A DNA stretch of 5,431 nucleotides, from positions 1-5,431 of the forward strand of contig DFYV01000183.1 in the NCBI GenBank assembly GCA_002383425.1, read 5' to 3'. Every line of letters begins with the position of its first letter. Position 1 is the stretch's first letter. Of the stretch, positions 1-4,926 are shown in pieces. The position numbers were made by a program, and so were the translations under genes. Origin of the DNA: Bacteroidales bacterium UBA4073. GTDB taxonomy: Bacteria; Bacteroidota; Bacteroidia; Bacteroidales; Tenuifilaceae. The notes under the pieces were generated by a model, which did no database searches, was not told where the DNA came from, and saw nothing but the letters and a program-made list of their open reading frames with translations.

Positions 1-78
1 AATTGCCCTTTAAACAGCTATTAGCTGATTCGGGACTATCAACATACTGTTAACAAAAGTGTAATTAAATTTAAAACC

Positions 79-102
79 TTTGCGCCATTGCGTCTTTGCG
101 GT
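79..102. repeat. short period-8 repeat, three units
   Basis: Three adjacent octamers, TTTGCGCC, ATTGCGTC and TTTGCGGT, make a small degenerate array in an otherwise AT-rich spacer. The units follow the same pattern (TTyGyG..) as the larger octamer array at 182-245, so the two may belong to one repeat family. I see no gene in 1-160; the only other structure is a 6-bp inverted repeat, CAGCTA/TAGCTG, at 15-27. Short GC-rich octamer runs of this kind are common in intergenic DNA of Bacteroidota; that is from memory and their role is unknown. Confidence 0.6.
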
Positions 103-181
103 GAGTATCTATGTTTGTTAATACTGATTAGTTACAATATTATTTATTTCTCATTCAAACCTTAAACCTCTCCATTATGCC

Positions 182-245
182 TTCGTGCTTTCGTGCCCTC
201 GTGCTTTCGTGCCTTCGTGCTATCGTGCCTTCGTGCTATCGTGCT
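182..245. repeat. eight-copy tandem repeat of an 8-bp unit
   Basis: Eight contiguous octamers fit wTCGTGCy: TTCGTGCT, TTCGTGCC, CTCGTGCT, TTCGTGCC, TTCGTGCT, ATCGTGCC, TTCGTGCT, ATCGTGCT. A decayed ninth unit, ATTATGCC, sits at 174-181. The last base alternates T and C through the first seven units, which suggests a 16-bp higher-order unit duplicated more recently. The array starts 37 bp beyond the stop codon of the last operon gene. Open frames run through it on both strands only because a period of 8 has no stop codons in some frames; I do not regard it as coding. Confidence 0.9.
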
Positions 246-282
246 TTTCGGATCATACTCATTTTTGATAGAGTTTATAGTT

Positions 283-1059
283 TTACCAGCTGCCGCCGGC
301 ACCACCACCGCCGAAACTACCACCTCCACCACCGCCAAATCCGCCAAAGGAGCCTGAACCAGAGGAAAAGTTTCCCCAGCTACTGCCTCGACCACTCCCG
401 CCGCTCATCATGCCTAGCAAAAACCAAAAAGGAATGTTATGTCCAATTGAACTCCCCTTATAATGCGAGTGCCTGCTTGCCGATAAAATGACAAACAGGA
501 AAAAGATTACAAGAAAAATTATTCCTCCCCATGGCGATTCCCCCTGATAGTACTCATCGGCTTTATAGCGCCCTGCTGCCAAATCGAATACTACCTCAAG
601 AGCTGCATTTATACCTTTGTAGTACCTGTTGTTCCTGAAGTGGGGTATCATCTCATTGTCAACAATCCTGCGGGCTACCGCATCGGGAATAATTTCTTCC
701 ATGCCATATCCGGTGGCAATGTATGCTCTCCCTTTTTCGTTTCCAATTTTGGGCTTTATGAGAATGACTATACCGTTGTCTTTTCCTTTTTGCCCAACCC
801 CCCATTTTTCGCCAAGTCGGAAAGCATAATCTCCGGCATCATATCCGGCAAGGTCATTAACCGACACTACGTAAATTTGGGTTGAGGTGCTGTCGTAGTA
901 GCTGCGAAGCTTATACTCCAGTGCATTTTGCTCCTCAGGGTTTAGTATATCGGCAAAATCGTTTACCAGGCGGGGTGGAATCATTGGTTCAGGAATATCC
1001 TGAGCCTTTATCGCCATTGAAAGTAATAGAAATGGAAAAATTGTAAGTAATCGTTTCAT
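283..1059 (-). CDS. secreted TPM-domain (YgcG-type) membrane protein with glycine-rich tail
   Basis: The protein has 258 residues and belongs to the TPM_phosphatase (PF04536) / YgcG type. Residues 1-20 are a signal peptide (basic MKR, hydrophobic core, AIKAQ cleavage region). The TPM domain covers about 31-160, with the typical opening VNDFADIL and the conserved core KGKDNGIVILI followed by RAYIATGYGMEEIIPD. Residues 178-194 form a membrane span, and 209-218 are also hydrophobic. The tail from about 220 is almost all Gly and Ser and ends GGSW, a usual ending for this family. The TPM domain should face the periplasm. Phosphatase activity was reported for the plant TLP18.3 domain; the bacterial role is unsettled. 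It is the last gene of the lemA operon, 12 bp after the previous stop. The ATG at 1059 is chosen because it opens the signal peptide; no Shine-Dalgarno is seen. No convincing terminator follows. Confidence 0.93.
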   Translation of the reverse strand: MKRLLTIFPFLLLSMAIKAQDIPEPMIPPRLVNDFADILNPEEQNALEYKLRSYYDSTSTQIYVVSVNDLAGYDAGDYAFRLGEKWGVGQKGKDNGIVILIKPKIGNEKGRAYIATGYGMEEIIPDAVARRIVDNEMIPHFRNNRYYKGINAALEVVFDLAAGRYKADEYYQGESPWGGIIFLVIFFLFVILSASRHSHYKGSSIGHNIPFWFLLGMMSGGSGRGSSWGNFSSGSGSFGGFGGGGGGSFGGGGAGGSW

Positions 1060-1071
1060 GGTTGTGGTTTT

Positions 1072-1512
1072 TTATCCAAACGAGATGTCGTCGTTGAGCT
1101 CATTGGTATCGGTATCGCCATTGTAAGGGAAATGCACGGCAAGTTGCTCTCCGGCCATGCCAATGCCCCTGACCAACCCTTCGGTTAGCTTGCCATCGCT
1201 AAAATCGGAAGCCATGGCTTCCTTAATAGAATCCCAGAAGTCAGCGGGCACTTTGATATTTATACCCACATCGCCCAGTATGGCGAATTTATGGTCGTTT
1301 AACGACAGGTAGAACAGTACGCCGTTCCGTTGCTGGGTCCTGTGCATTTTGAGCATGGCAAAAACCTGTGCTGCCCTGTCGAGCGGATTGGGTGTTGGGC
1401 AATTCCACTCCACATGGACACGAATTTCGCCTGATGTTTGTCTTTCAGCTTTCTCAATTGCGGTAACAATCTGTTGCTGCTGTTCCGGTGTGAAGTAGTC
1501 TTTAGGTTTCAT
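1072..1512 (-). CDS. small cytoplasmic TPM-domain protein
   Basis: The protein has 146 residues and is essentially a lone TPM domain. Recognisable parts are the N-terminal helix FTPEQQQQIVTAIEKAE (7-23), the strand TSGEIRVHVE (26-35), and the core RNGVLFYLSLNDHKFAILGD (62-81), which matches the NGIVILI...ATGYG block of its neighbour. There is no signal peptide, membrane span or glycine tail, so it should stay in the cytoplasm or lie on the inner face of the membrane. It is the middle gene of the operon, 11 bp after the lemA stop and 12 bp before the next start, so the three genes are very likely co-transcribed. Pairs of TPM proteins, one secreted and one not, next to lemA are a usual arrangement in Bacteroidota (from memory). 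The biochemical function is unknown; the shared operon suggests work with LemA. The start at 1512 gives the normal length for the short form. Confidence 0.9.
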   Translation of the reverse strand: MKPKDYFTPEQQQQIVTAIEKAERQTSGEIRVHVEWNCPTPNPLDRAAQVFAMLKMHRTQQRNGVLFYLSLNDHKFAILGDVGINIKVPADFWDSIKEAMASDFSDGKLTEGLVRGIGMAGEQLAVHFPYNGDTDTNELNDDISFG

Positions 1513-1523
1513 TGCGGTGCAGG

Positions 1524-2129
1524 TTAGTTGGTGCCAAAGTCAACCTTGGGTGCCTTTTCAGCTCCAGCCTCAGCCTCAAAGTAGGCCTTTTTGTCGAATC
1601 CGAATAGCGCAGCCCATATATTTTTAGGGAACTGACGGATGTACGAGTTGTAATCCTGTACCATTTCGTTGAACTTCCTGCGCTCAACGGCAATACGGTT
1701 TTCCGTACCCTCGAGCTGAGCTTGTAAATCGAGGAAGTTTTGGTTAGCCTTTAGGTCAGGGTAGCGTTCAACGGTAACCATCAGGCGCGATAGTGCGCTA
1801 CTAAGCTCACCCTGAGCGGCCTGGAACTGCTTGAGGCTCTGCTCATCCAGATTATCGGGGTTGATGTTAACCTGGGTTGCCTTAGCCCTGGCCTCAATAA
1901 CCTGTGTAAGGGTTTGCTGCTCAAAGTTGGCGTAGCCCTTAACGGTGCTAACCAGGTTGGGTATTAGGTCGAGCCTGCGCTGGTAAACGTTTTCAACGTT
2001 ACCCCACTGGGCCTTAACCCCCTCGTCCTTTTTAACCATGTGGTTATAGTTCCCCTTAATCGAGGTGTAGAGCAAAATTACAAGCAGGATTACAACGCCT
2101 GCCACTATCCATTTCTTGTTGATGTTCAT
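1524..2129 (-). CDS. lemA: LemA family protein
   Basis: The protein has 201 residues, a normal length for LemA (PF04011). Residues 6-21 are a single N-terminal membrane anchor, with the rest predicted as a helical, coiled-coil-like domain outside the membrane. Family signatures are clear: the YNHMVKKDEGVKAQW segment (28-42), QRRLDLIPNLVSTVKGYA (50-67), ERYPDLKANQNFLDLQAQLE (121-140), TENRIAVERRKFNEMVQDYN (142-161), and FPKNIWAALFGFDKKAYFEA (167-186). The conserved ERYPDLKA and TENRIA motifs make the family call secure. The cellular function of LemA proteins is poorly defined. It is the first gene of the operon and is followed by two TPM-domain genes. The ATG at 2129 gives a short N-terminus directly before the anchor. 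The preceding bases are AT-rich with no Shine-Dalgarno, as expected in Bacteroidota, and I could not find a clean promoter upstream. Confidence 0.95.
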   Translation of the reverse strand: MNINKKWIVAGVVILLVILLYTSIKGNYNHMVKKDEGVKAQWGNVENVYQRRLDLIPNLVSTVKGYANFEQQTLTQVIEARAKATQVNINPDNLDEQSLKQFQAAQGELSSALSRLMVTVERYPDLKANQNFLDLQAQLEGTENRIAVERRKFNEMVQDYNSYIRQFPKNIWAALFGFDKKAYFEAEAGAEKAPKVDFGTN

Positions 2130-2413
2130 AGCTGTTAAATTTGAAGTTTAAGATTTCCGTGCATTAGGTGTACAAAAATCATGCACAAGTTATAGCAAAG
2201 ATTTTAAACATTATATATGATTGGGTTTGTTTTAACAATATTTGGGAGAATGAGCATTAGATTTCACAACCGACATTTTGACAGGTTTGGCATTTGCATA
2301 ATTTTGAAGTAATTAAAAACCAATTATGGTTGCCTGAAGGAAAATATTTTTAATGATGGGATAGTTATTTAAACATGAATTATTTTTTCTAATTTTAGGG
2401 TTAGGATTGAAGA
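2130..2413. other. AT-rich spacer upstream of lemA, no gene
   Basis: I see no coding region here. It must hold the lemA promoter on the minus strand, but only imperfect -7 boxes are visible, for example GATTTTTG around 2171-2178. A 6-bp inverted repeat GTGCAT/ATGCAC at 2159-2164 and 2181-2186 lies 30-57 bp upstream of the lemA start and could be an operator. A small inverted repeat AACCA/TGGTT occurs at 2318-2331. Confidence 0.5.
2277..2306 (+). promoter_or_regulatory. possible Bacteroidota promoter, plus strand
   Basis: TTTG at 2277-2280 and TAATTTTG at 2299-2306 are separated by 18 bp, close to the TTTG-N19-TAnnTTTG consensus for the primary sigma factor of this phylum. A start site would fall near 2313. 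No open frame follows: the first ATG at 2326 meets a stop after three codons. A transcript would run toward, and antisense to, the tracrRNA-like gene. The DNA is AT-rich, so a chance match is quite possible. Confidence 0.3.
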
Positions 2414-2443
2414 ATAAACAAGAAAGGCGAGTTGCCCCGCCTT
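2414..2443 (-). terminator. intrinsic terminator of the tracrRNA-like gene
   Basis: On the minus strand the arms AAGGCG (2443-2438) and CGCCTT (2429-2424) enclose an 8-nt loop and are followed by the T-rich run TCTTGTTTATT. The reverse direction lacks a comparable T tract, so termination on the minus strand is favoured. Confidence 0.75.
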
Positions 2444-2497
2444 AAATGTTTTCACAACGGAATAATCCTTATTGTGAATTGCTTCAGTTGTGACCAA
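2414..2497 (-). ncRNA. candidate type II-C tracrRNA
   Basis: Read on the minus strand, 2486-2471 (TGAAGCAATTCACAAT) is an anti-repeat. It pairs with the first 17 nt of the neighbouring CRISPR-type repeat through 16 base pairs, including one terminal G-U pair, with a single bulged T. Next come AAGGATTATTCC at 2470-2459, containing a GGA/TCC mini-hairpin in the nexus position, then the linker GTTGTGAAAACATTT, then a terminator hairpin at 2443-2424. This order (anti-repeat, nexus, terminator) is that of Cas9 tracrRNAs, and the nexus/linker wording resembles those I remember from Bacteroidota type II-C systems. A TATCTTTG box at 2510-2503 would start transcription near 2498-2495, giving an RNA of about 80 nt. 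No cas9 is in the window, so any partner protein must be encoded elsewhere or be lost. The 5' end is a prediction. Confidence 0.72.
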
Positions 2498-2532
2498 TAT
2501 GTCAAAGATACAATTTGAAAGCAATTCACAAC
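2487..2532 (-). CRISPR. lone type II-C-like CRISPR repeat (no array)
   Basis: Read on the minus strand this 46-bp sequence begins GTTGTGAATTGCTTTC, continues AAATTGTATCTTTGAC and ends ATATTGGTCACAAC. Length, the GTTGTGA start, the TGCTTTCAAAT and GTATCTTTGA core and the ACAAC end agree with the 46-47 bp type II-C repeats of Bacteroides fragilis and Flavobacterium columnare as I remember them. The two ends are inverted, GTTGTGA against TCACAAC, which is also usual for these repeats. There is only one full copy: no repeat-spacer array flanks it. It abuts the anti-repeat of the tracrRNA-like gene with no spacer between. It could be the promoter-bearing 5' part of a tracrRNA locus or the last remnant of an array. 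A database search is needed for the subtype assignment. Confidence 0.72.
2503..2510 (-). promoter_or_regulatory. -7 promoter box inside the CRISPR-type repeat
   Basis: The minus-strand sequence TATCTTTG fits the TAnnTTTG -7 consensus exactly. No good TTTG -33 element lies 17-23 bp upstream; the nearest is GTTG at the first four bases of the repeat, 17 bp away. A start 5-8 nt downstream would produce a tracrRNA-length transcript ending at the terminator at 2443-2414. Confidence 0.5.
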
Positions 2533-2548
2533 ACGAGGATTGCTTATT

Positions 2549-2579
2549 AAAAACAGAAAGTAGCGTTTTAAAACGCTAC
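2549..2579 (-). terminator. intrinsic terminator with a perfect 20-bp palindrome
   Basis: GTAGCGTTTTAAAACGCTAC at 2560-2579 is a perfect palindrome. On the minus strand it is followed by TTTCTGTTTTTAA, a good T tract; on the plus strand no T tract follows. It would end a minus-strand transcript from the 2580-2840 region and insulate the tracrRNA-like gene from it. Confidence 0.6.
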
Positions 2580-2674
2580 CCTCTACGGGTTAAATTGTCT
2601 TTACGCTGTACTCAGCCTCCTTTTGTCCCCGTACGCCCGTCAGGTGTTAACTCCGGATTAGCCGCAAAGACAAT
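2560..2674 (-). ncRNA. candidate structured small RNA, family unknown
   Basis: This is a GC-richer island within AT-rich spacer. ATTGTCTTT (2674-2666, minus strand) and AAAGACAAT (2602-2594) are 9-bp inverted arms that would close an internal domain of about 63 nt, and the terminator palindrome lies just downstream. No start signal is clear: the closest box, TTATTTTG, lies just upstream at 2707-2700 and has one mismatch to TAnnTTTG. A transcript could also begin at the repeat-derived box at 2854-2847. On the plus strand a 64-codon frame (2490-2684) crosses this island, but it starts inside the CRISPR-type repeat and I do not believe it is a gene. Confidence 0.35.
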
Positions 2675-2830
2675 CTTGGTTTGAGACAATAAATTTACAA
2701 AATAAAATGGCAACTTTCAACGATATATAAATTTTTTGACCATCTCGACAAAAATTTTTTAAATGTTGTAGTTCCGCAATTCATTGGCGAAAAGGCGACG
2801 GAATTTTAAAAGCAACGCTTCACGGTTAAA

Positions 2831-2863
2831 GTTGTGACCAATATGTCAAAGATACAATTTGAA
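2831..2863 (-). repeat. partial second copy of the CRISPR-type repeat
   Basis: These 33 bp are identical to 2487-2519 (34 bp counting the shared A at 2486 and 2830), 344 bp away in the same orientation. On the minus strand the copy begins TTCAAATTGTATCTTTG and ends CACAAC, so it has the last 33 bases of the 46-bp repeat and lacks the first 13 (GTTGTGAATTGCT). No anti-repeat follows and no spacer-sized repeat spacing is present. The TATCTTTG box recurs at 2854-2847. It is either a degenerate terminal repeat of a lost array or a duplicated promoter module. Confidence 0.9.
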
Positions 2864-2915
2864 CCAGGCATACTTTGCGAGTTCGACTAAGCCAACGAAA
2901 TTAACAACCAACTAA

Positions 2916-2963
2916 CAACCATCAACCATCAACCATTTTCCCGAACAACGAACAACGAACAAC
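2916..2963. repeat. two triplicated 7-bp repeats
   Basis: CAACCAT occurs three times in tandem at 2916-2936, and GAACAAC three times at 2943-2963, with 6 bp between them. Both are A/C-rich heptamers. A related 14-bp tandem pair lies at 5271-5298. Slippage-prone heptamer runs like these are a frequent feature of Bacteroidota spacers, from memory. Confidence 0.85.
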
Positions 2964-3022
2964 CATCAATTGTAATTTCTTGACTCCTAAAAAAAATCAA
3001 CCAAAGTTGTCATAATTTTGAT

Positions 3023-3030
3023 TATATTTG
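3023..3030 (+). promoter_or_regulatory. -7 promoter box before the plus-strand small RNA
   Basis: TATATTTG fits TAnnTTTG exactly and would start transcription near 3036-3038, directly before a GC-rich structured block that ends in a strong terminator. I find no TTTG at the -33 position, so the promoter call is tentative. Confidence 0.4.
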
Positions 3031-3036
3031 TTTTAA

Positions 3037-3158
3037 GTTCTGGCCACGGATAAGCCTATGCAGCGATGGCGTGACGCTAGCCGACTAGGTGGCTGAGGCA
3101 CACTCCAGCGTGAGCCAGCATGACACGCCAGGTAGCACGAAAGTGCTACCTATTTTTT
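3037..3158 (+). ncRNA. candidate structured small RNA, family unknown
   Basis: A GC-rich block of about 120 bp stands out in AT-rich DNA, between a TATATTTG box (3023-3030) and an intrinsic terminator (3130-3158). It can fold with an outer stem TGGCGTG/CACGCCA (3067-3073 with 3124-3130), an inner stem ACGCT/AGCGT (3074-3078 with 3107-3111) stacked directly on it, and a hairpin AGCC/GGCT (3079-3082 with 3091-3094). The outer stem abuts the terminator hairpin; they share base 3130. No reading frame is convincing. I compared it mentally with SRP RNA, 6S RNA, tmRNA, RNase P and c-di-GMP riboswitches and saw none of their signature motifs. As it ends about 300 bp before the ATPase gene, a cis riboswitch is unlikely. 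A decayed mobile-element end is an alternative. Confidence 0.45.
3130..3158 (+). terminator. strong intrinsic terminator
   Basis: AGGTAGCAC (3130-3138) and GTGCTACCT (3143-3151) form a 9-bp perfect stem with a GAAA loop, followed by ATTTTTTATTT. The T run is only on the plus-strand side, so it ends a plus-strand transcript, most likely the structured RNA just upstream. Confidence 0.8.
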
Positions 3159-3434
3159 ATTTCCAAGCCTTTTAGAGATATTCATACTTAGATAGTTATG
3201 AGTTTGGGTTCAGTAACGTTTTATACGGGTGTATTTTTGACATAGAATTTACTGACACATTAAATATTATCGGTGCGCTGCATCTTTTGCTGTCATGCTA
3301 CTATTGGATTTACATACATTTGCGCTGCTCTTCCGTATTTCTTTTAGATAATTTTAAATTACGCTTTATACGTTACGAAAATTACGTAATGAAAAAATAG
3401 TATCGAAATATTCATAATCTATAAATTTTCATTA
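3159..3434. other. AT-rich spacer before the ATPase gene, no gene
   Basis: No coding region is visible. TGCGCTGC occurs twice, at 3274-3281 and 3321-3328, each followed by a similar TCTT-type sequence. A 10-bp palindrome ATTACGTAAT at 3381-3390 sits about 55 bp upstream of the predicted -7 box and could be a regulator site, though nothing in the window identifies a regulator. Confidence 0.5.
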
Positions 3435-3442
3435 TAAATTTG
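3435..3442 (+). promoter_or_regulatory. -7 promoter box of the ATPase gene
   Basis: TAAATTTG fits TAnnTTTG exactly. Transcription would begin near 3448-3450, leaving a leader of about 14 nt before the ATG at 3463. Its last G is also the first base of the upstream in-frame GTG at 3442, which argues against that GTG being the start codon. A -33 TTTG is not evident. Confidence 0.45.
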
Positions 3443-3462
3443 TGTTAAATATTAGAATTACT

Positions 3463-4593
3463 ATGGGGAAAGAGATTAATCCGTTTCCTGTAAAAGGCTA
3501 CATCTCAAAAGAGTACTTTTGTGATAGGGAAAAAGAGTTGAATGTTCTGCTTCGTAATGTACAAAACGGTGTGAATACAACCTTAATTTCACCCCGAAGA
3601 ATGGGAAAAACTGGGTTGATCTTTCGATTTTTCGAAATGTTAATCGATTTGGGTGATTATAAAACTGTTTATGTGGATATATATTCGTCGCGTAATCTAT
3701 CCGATTTCATCAAGCTACTCGCCGAGGCGATAATTCAAAAATTTCCCTCTAAAACACCAATTGGAAAAAGTTTTTGGAATTTGCTAAAGGGCTTACGCCC
3801 GGTTTTCACATTTGATGCCTTTACTGGCTCACCTCAGATTAAAATTAGTTACCAATCCGAAAGTGAGAAAGAGCAAACCTTGCAACAGCTGCTGGCATTT
3901 CTCGACGGACAAAAGTTACTGGTGGTTGTGGCAATCGACGAGTTTCAACAAATTGCCAATTACCCCGAAAGCAATATGGAAGCACTATTACGTACTTACA
4001 TTCAGCCGCTCAAACAGGTTACCTTTATTTTCAGCGGTAGCCGCAGACATACATTAATGGAGATTTTTTCCAGTTCCAGCCGACCGTTCTACTCAAGCAC
4101 GCAGTTTATCAATCTTGAGGCGATAGACTGTGATGTTTATAAGACATTTATCAGGGATAAGTTTGAGCGTGGCAAACGGGTGATAGATGAAGACTCCATA
4201 AACTTTGTTATGAGTTGGACTAAGGGTTACACCTTTTATACTCAGAGCATTTGCAACAGGCTTTACCCTTTTAAAAAAATCACTCCCGAAAGGGTTAAGG
4301 CAGAGTGTAACGACTTACTTCTGGAAAATGAGTCGGTTTACCTACAGTACCGCAATTTGTTAACCCAAAAGCAATGGAATTTTCTGGCAGCTCTTGCCAA
4401 GGAGGAATCGGTTACCCTACTCTATAGTAGTGAATTTTTAATGAAATACCGGTTGGGTAGTCCATCGTCAGTACAAGGTATTGTTAATTCACTAATTGAC
4501 AAGGAAATGATTAGGGAGCAAATCGCTTCAGGTGGCACCAGCTATTGTGTTTACGATGTTTTCCTGATGCGCTGGTTGCAAAGAATATATTAA
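3463..4593 (+). CDS. P-loop ATPase, COG1672 / archaeal-type ATPase family
   Basis: The protein has 376 residues from the ATG at 3463. The opening NPFPVKGYISKEYFCDREKEL, where an NPF-type start leads to a D/NRE-E-L box, is typical of these ATPases. The Walker A is SPRRMGKT (43-50), with Ser in place of the first Gly as is common in this family. The Walker B is LLVVVAIDEFQQI (152-164), with D159 and E160. A sensor-like FIFSGSRRHTL lies at 188-198. Residues 299-351 look like a winged helix. The ending YDVFLMRWLQ is family-like; no C-terminal nuclease domain of the DUF234 kind is present. These proteins are near the STAND/MNS NTPases; their function is mostly unknown. The gene stands alone, without operon partners, in AT-rich DNA, so horizontal gain is possible. 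An in-frame GTG at 3442 would add seven residues but overlaps the promoter box. No Shine-Dalgarno is seen. Confidence 0.9.
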   Translation: MGKEINPFPVKGYISKEYFCDREKELNVLLRNVQNGVNTTLISPRRMGKTGLIFRFFEMLIDLGDYKTVYVDIYSSRNLSDFIKLLAEAIIQKFPSKTPIGKSFWNLLKGLRPVFTFDAFTGSPQIKISYQSESEKEQTLQQLLAFLDGQKLLVVVAIDEFQQIANYPESNMEALLRTYIQPLKQVTFIFSGSRRHTLMEIFSSSSRPFYSSTQFINLEAIDCDVYKTFIRDKFERGKRVIDEDSINFVMSWTKGYTFYTQSICNRLYPFKKITPERVKAECNDLLLENESVYLQYRNLLTQKQWNFLAALAKEESVTLLYSSEFLMKYRLGSPSSVQGIVNSLIDKEMIREQIASGGTSYCVYDVFLMRWLQRIY

Positions 4594-4800
4594 GGTGATG
4601 TTGGTTATCAACATAAACAGTAAATCATCGCTAAAACTTCAGAAATCCCTACTTAATAGCAAATTAAAATGTCGCAAGTTTACATATAATTAGTTAATAA
4701 ACAGGCAAAAAAATACTAAACTCTCTTATATAACTTCTTTTTCATGTGGACTTAAAAATCACTATTTTCGTTTTTTAGACGAACGGTACTTGCTCTAATG
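4594..4800. other. AT-rich spacer after the ATPase gene, no gene
   Basis: Just after the stop codon, ATGTTG (4598-4603) and CAACAT (4609-4614) form a 6-bp hairpin, but no T tract follows, so it is a poor terminator. TTCGT/ACGAA at 4767-4771 and 4779-4783 is a further weak hairpin. Otherwise I see nothing. Confidence 0.5.
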
Positions 4801-4891
4801 TTCAACCCCTTCGGGGTTGAAGTCTTGTTTTGTCACTGTTTTCCCCACCGATTCCATCGGGGGTTATTGATGTTTGACCCTTCGGGTCAAA
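4801..4891. repeat. three short hairpins with 3-nt loops (left group)
   Basis: Three perfect inverted repeats with unrelated arms follow each other. They are TTCAACCCC/GGGGTTGAA at 4801-4809 and 4813-4821 (loop TTC); CCGAT/ATCGG at 4848-4852 and 4856-4860 (loop TCC); and TTTGACCC/GGGTCAAA at 4873-4880 and 4884-4891 (loop TTC). The first is followed by AGTCTTGTTTTG and could act as the terminator of the ATPase gene, about 210 bp after its stop. Confidence 0.85.
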
Positions 4892-4926
4892 GAGCTTTCT
4901 AAAAAGTTTATAGGCGAAAGGAACAT

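Noticed and set aside
162..491. Open frames on both strands across the octamer array and the end of the TPM gene
   Set aside because: They are produced by the stop-free period-8 repeat and by the glycine-rich coding region read in other frames; the peptides are simple repeats with no domain.
629..885. Plus-strand frames inside the secreted TPM gene
   Set aside because: They are antisense to a clear TPM domain and show no family features.
1502..1693. Minus-strand frame of 63 codons overlapping the end of lemA
   Set aside because: It is out of frame with conserved LemA sequence (FPKNIWAALFGF region), so it is a shadow.
2490..2684. 64-codon plus-strand frame
   Set aside because: It starts within the CRISPR-type repeat, runs through the terminator palindrome and the structured island, and has no recognisable domain.
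2487..2863. A functional CRISPR array between the two repeat copies
   Set aside because: The gap of about 300 bp holds no further repeats at 70-80 bp steps, and the second copy lacks its first 13 bases.
3061..3130. tRNA or rRNA fragment in the GC-rich block
   Set aside because: No cloverleaf, T-loop (GTTCGA-type) or conserved rRNA segment could be found.
3812..4057. 81-codon frame inside the ATPase gene
   Set aside because: It overlaps the Walker B region in another frame and is a shadow of the ATPase.
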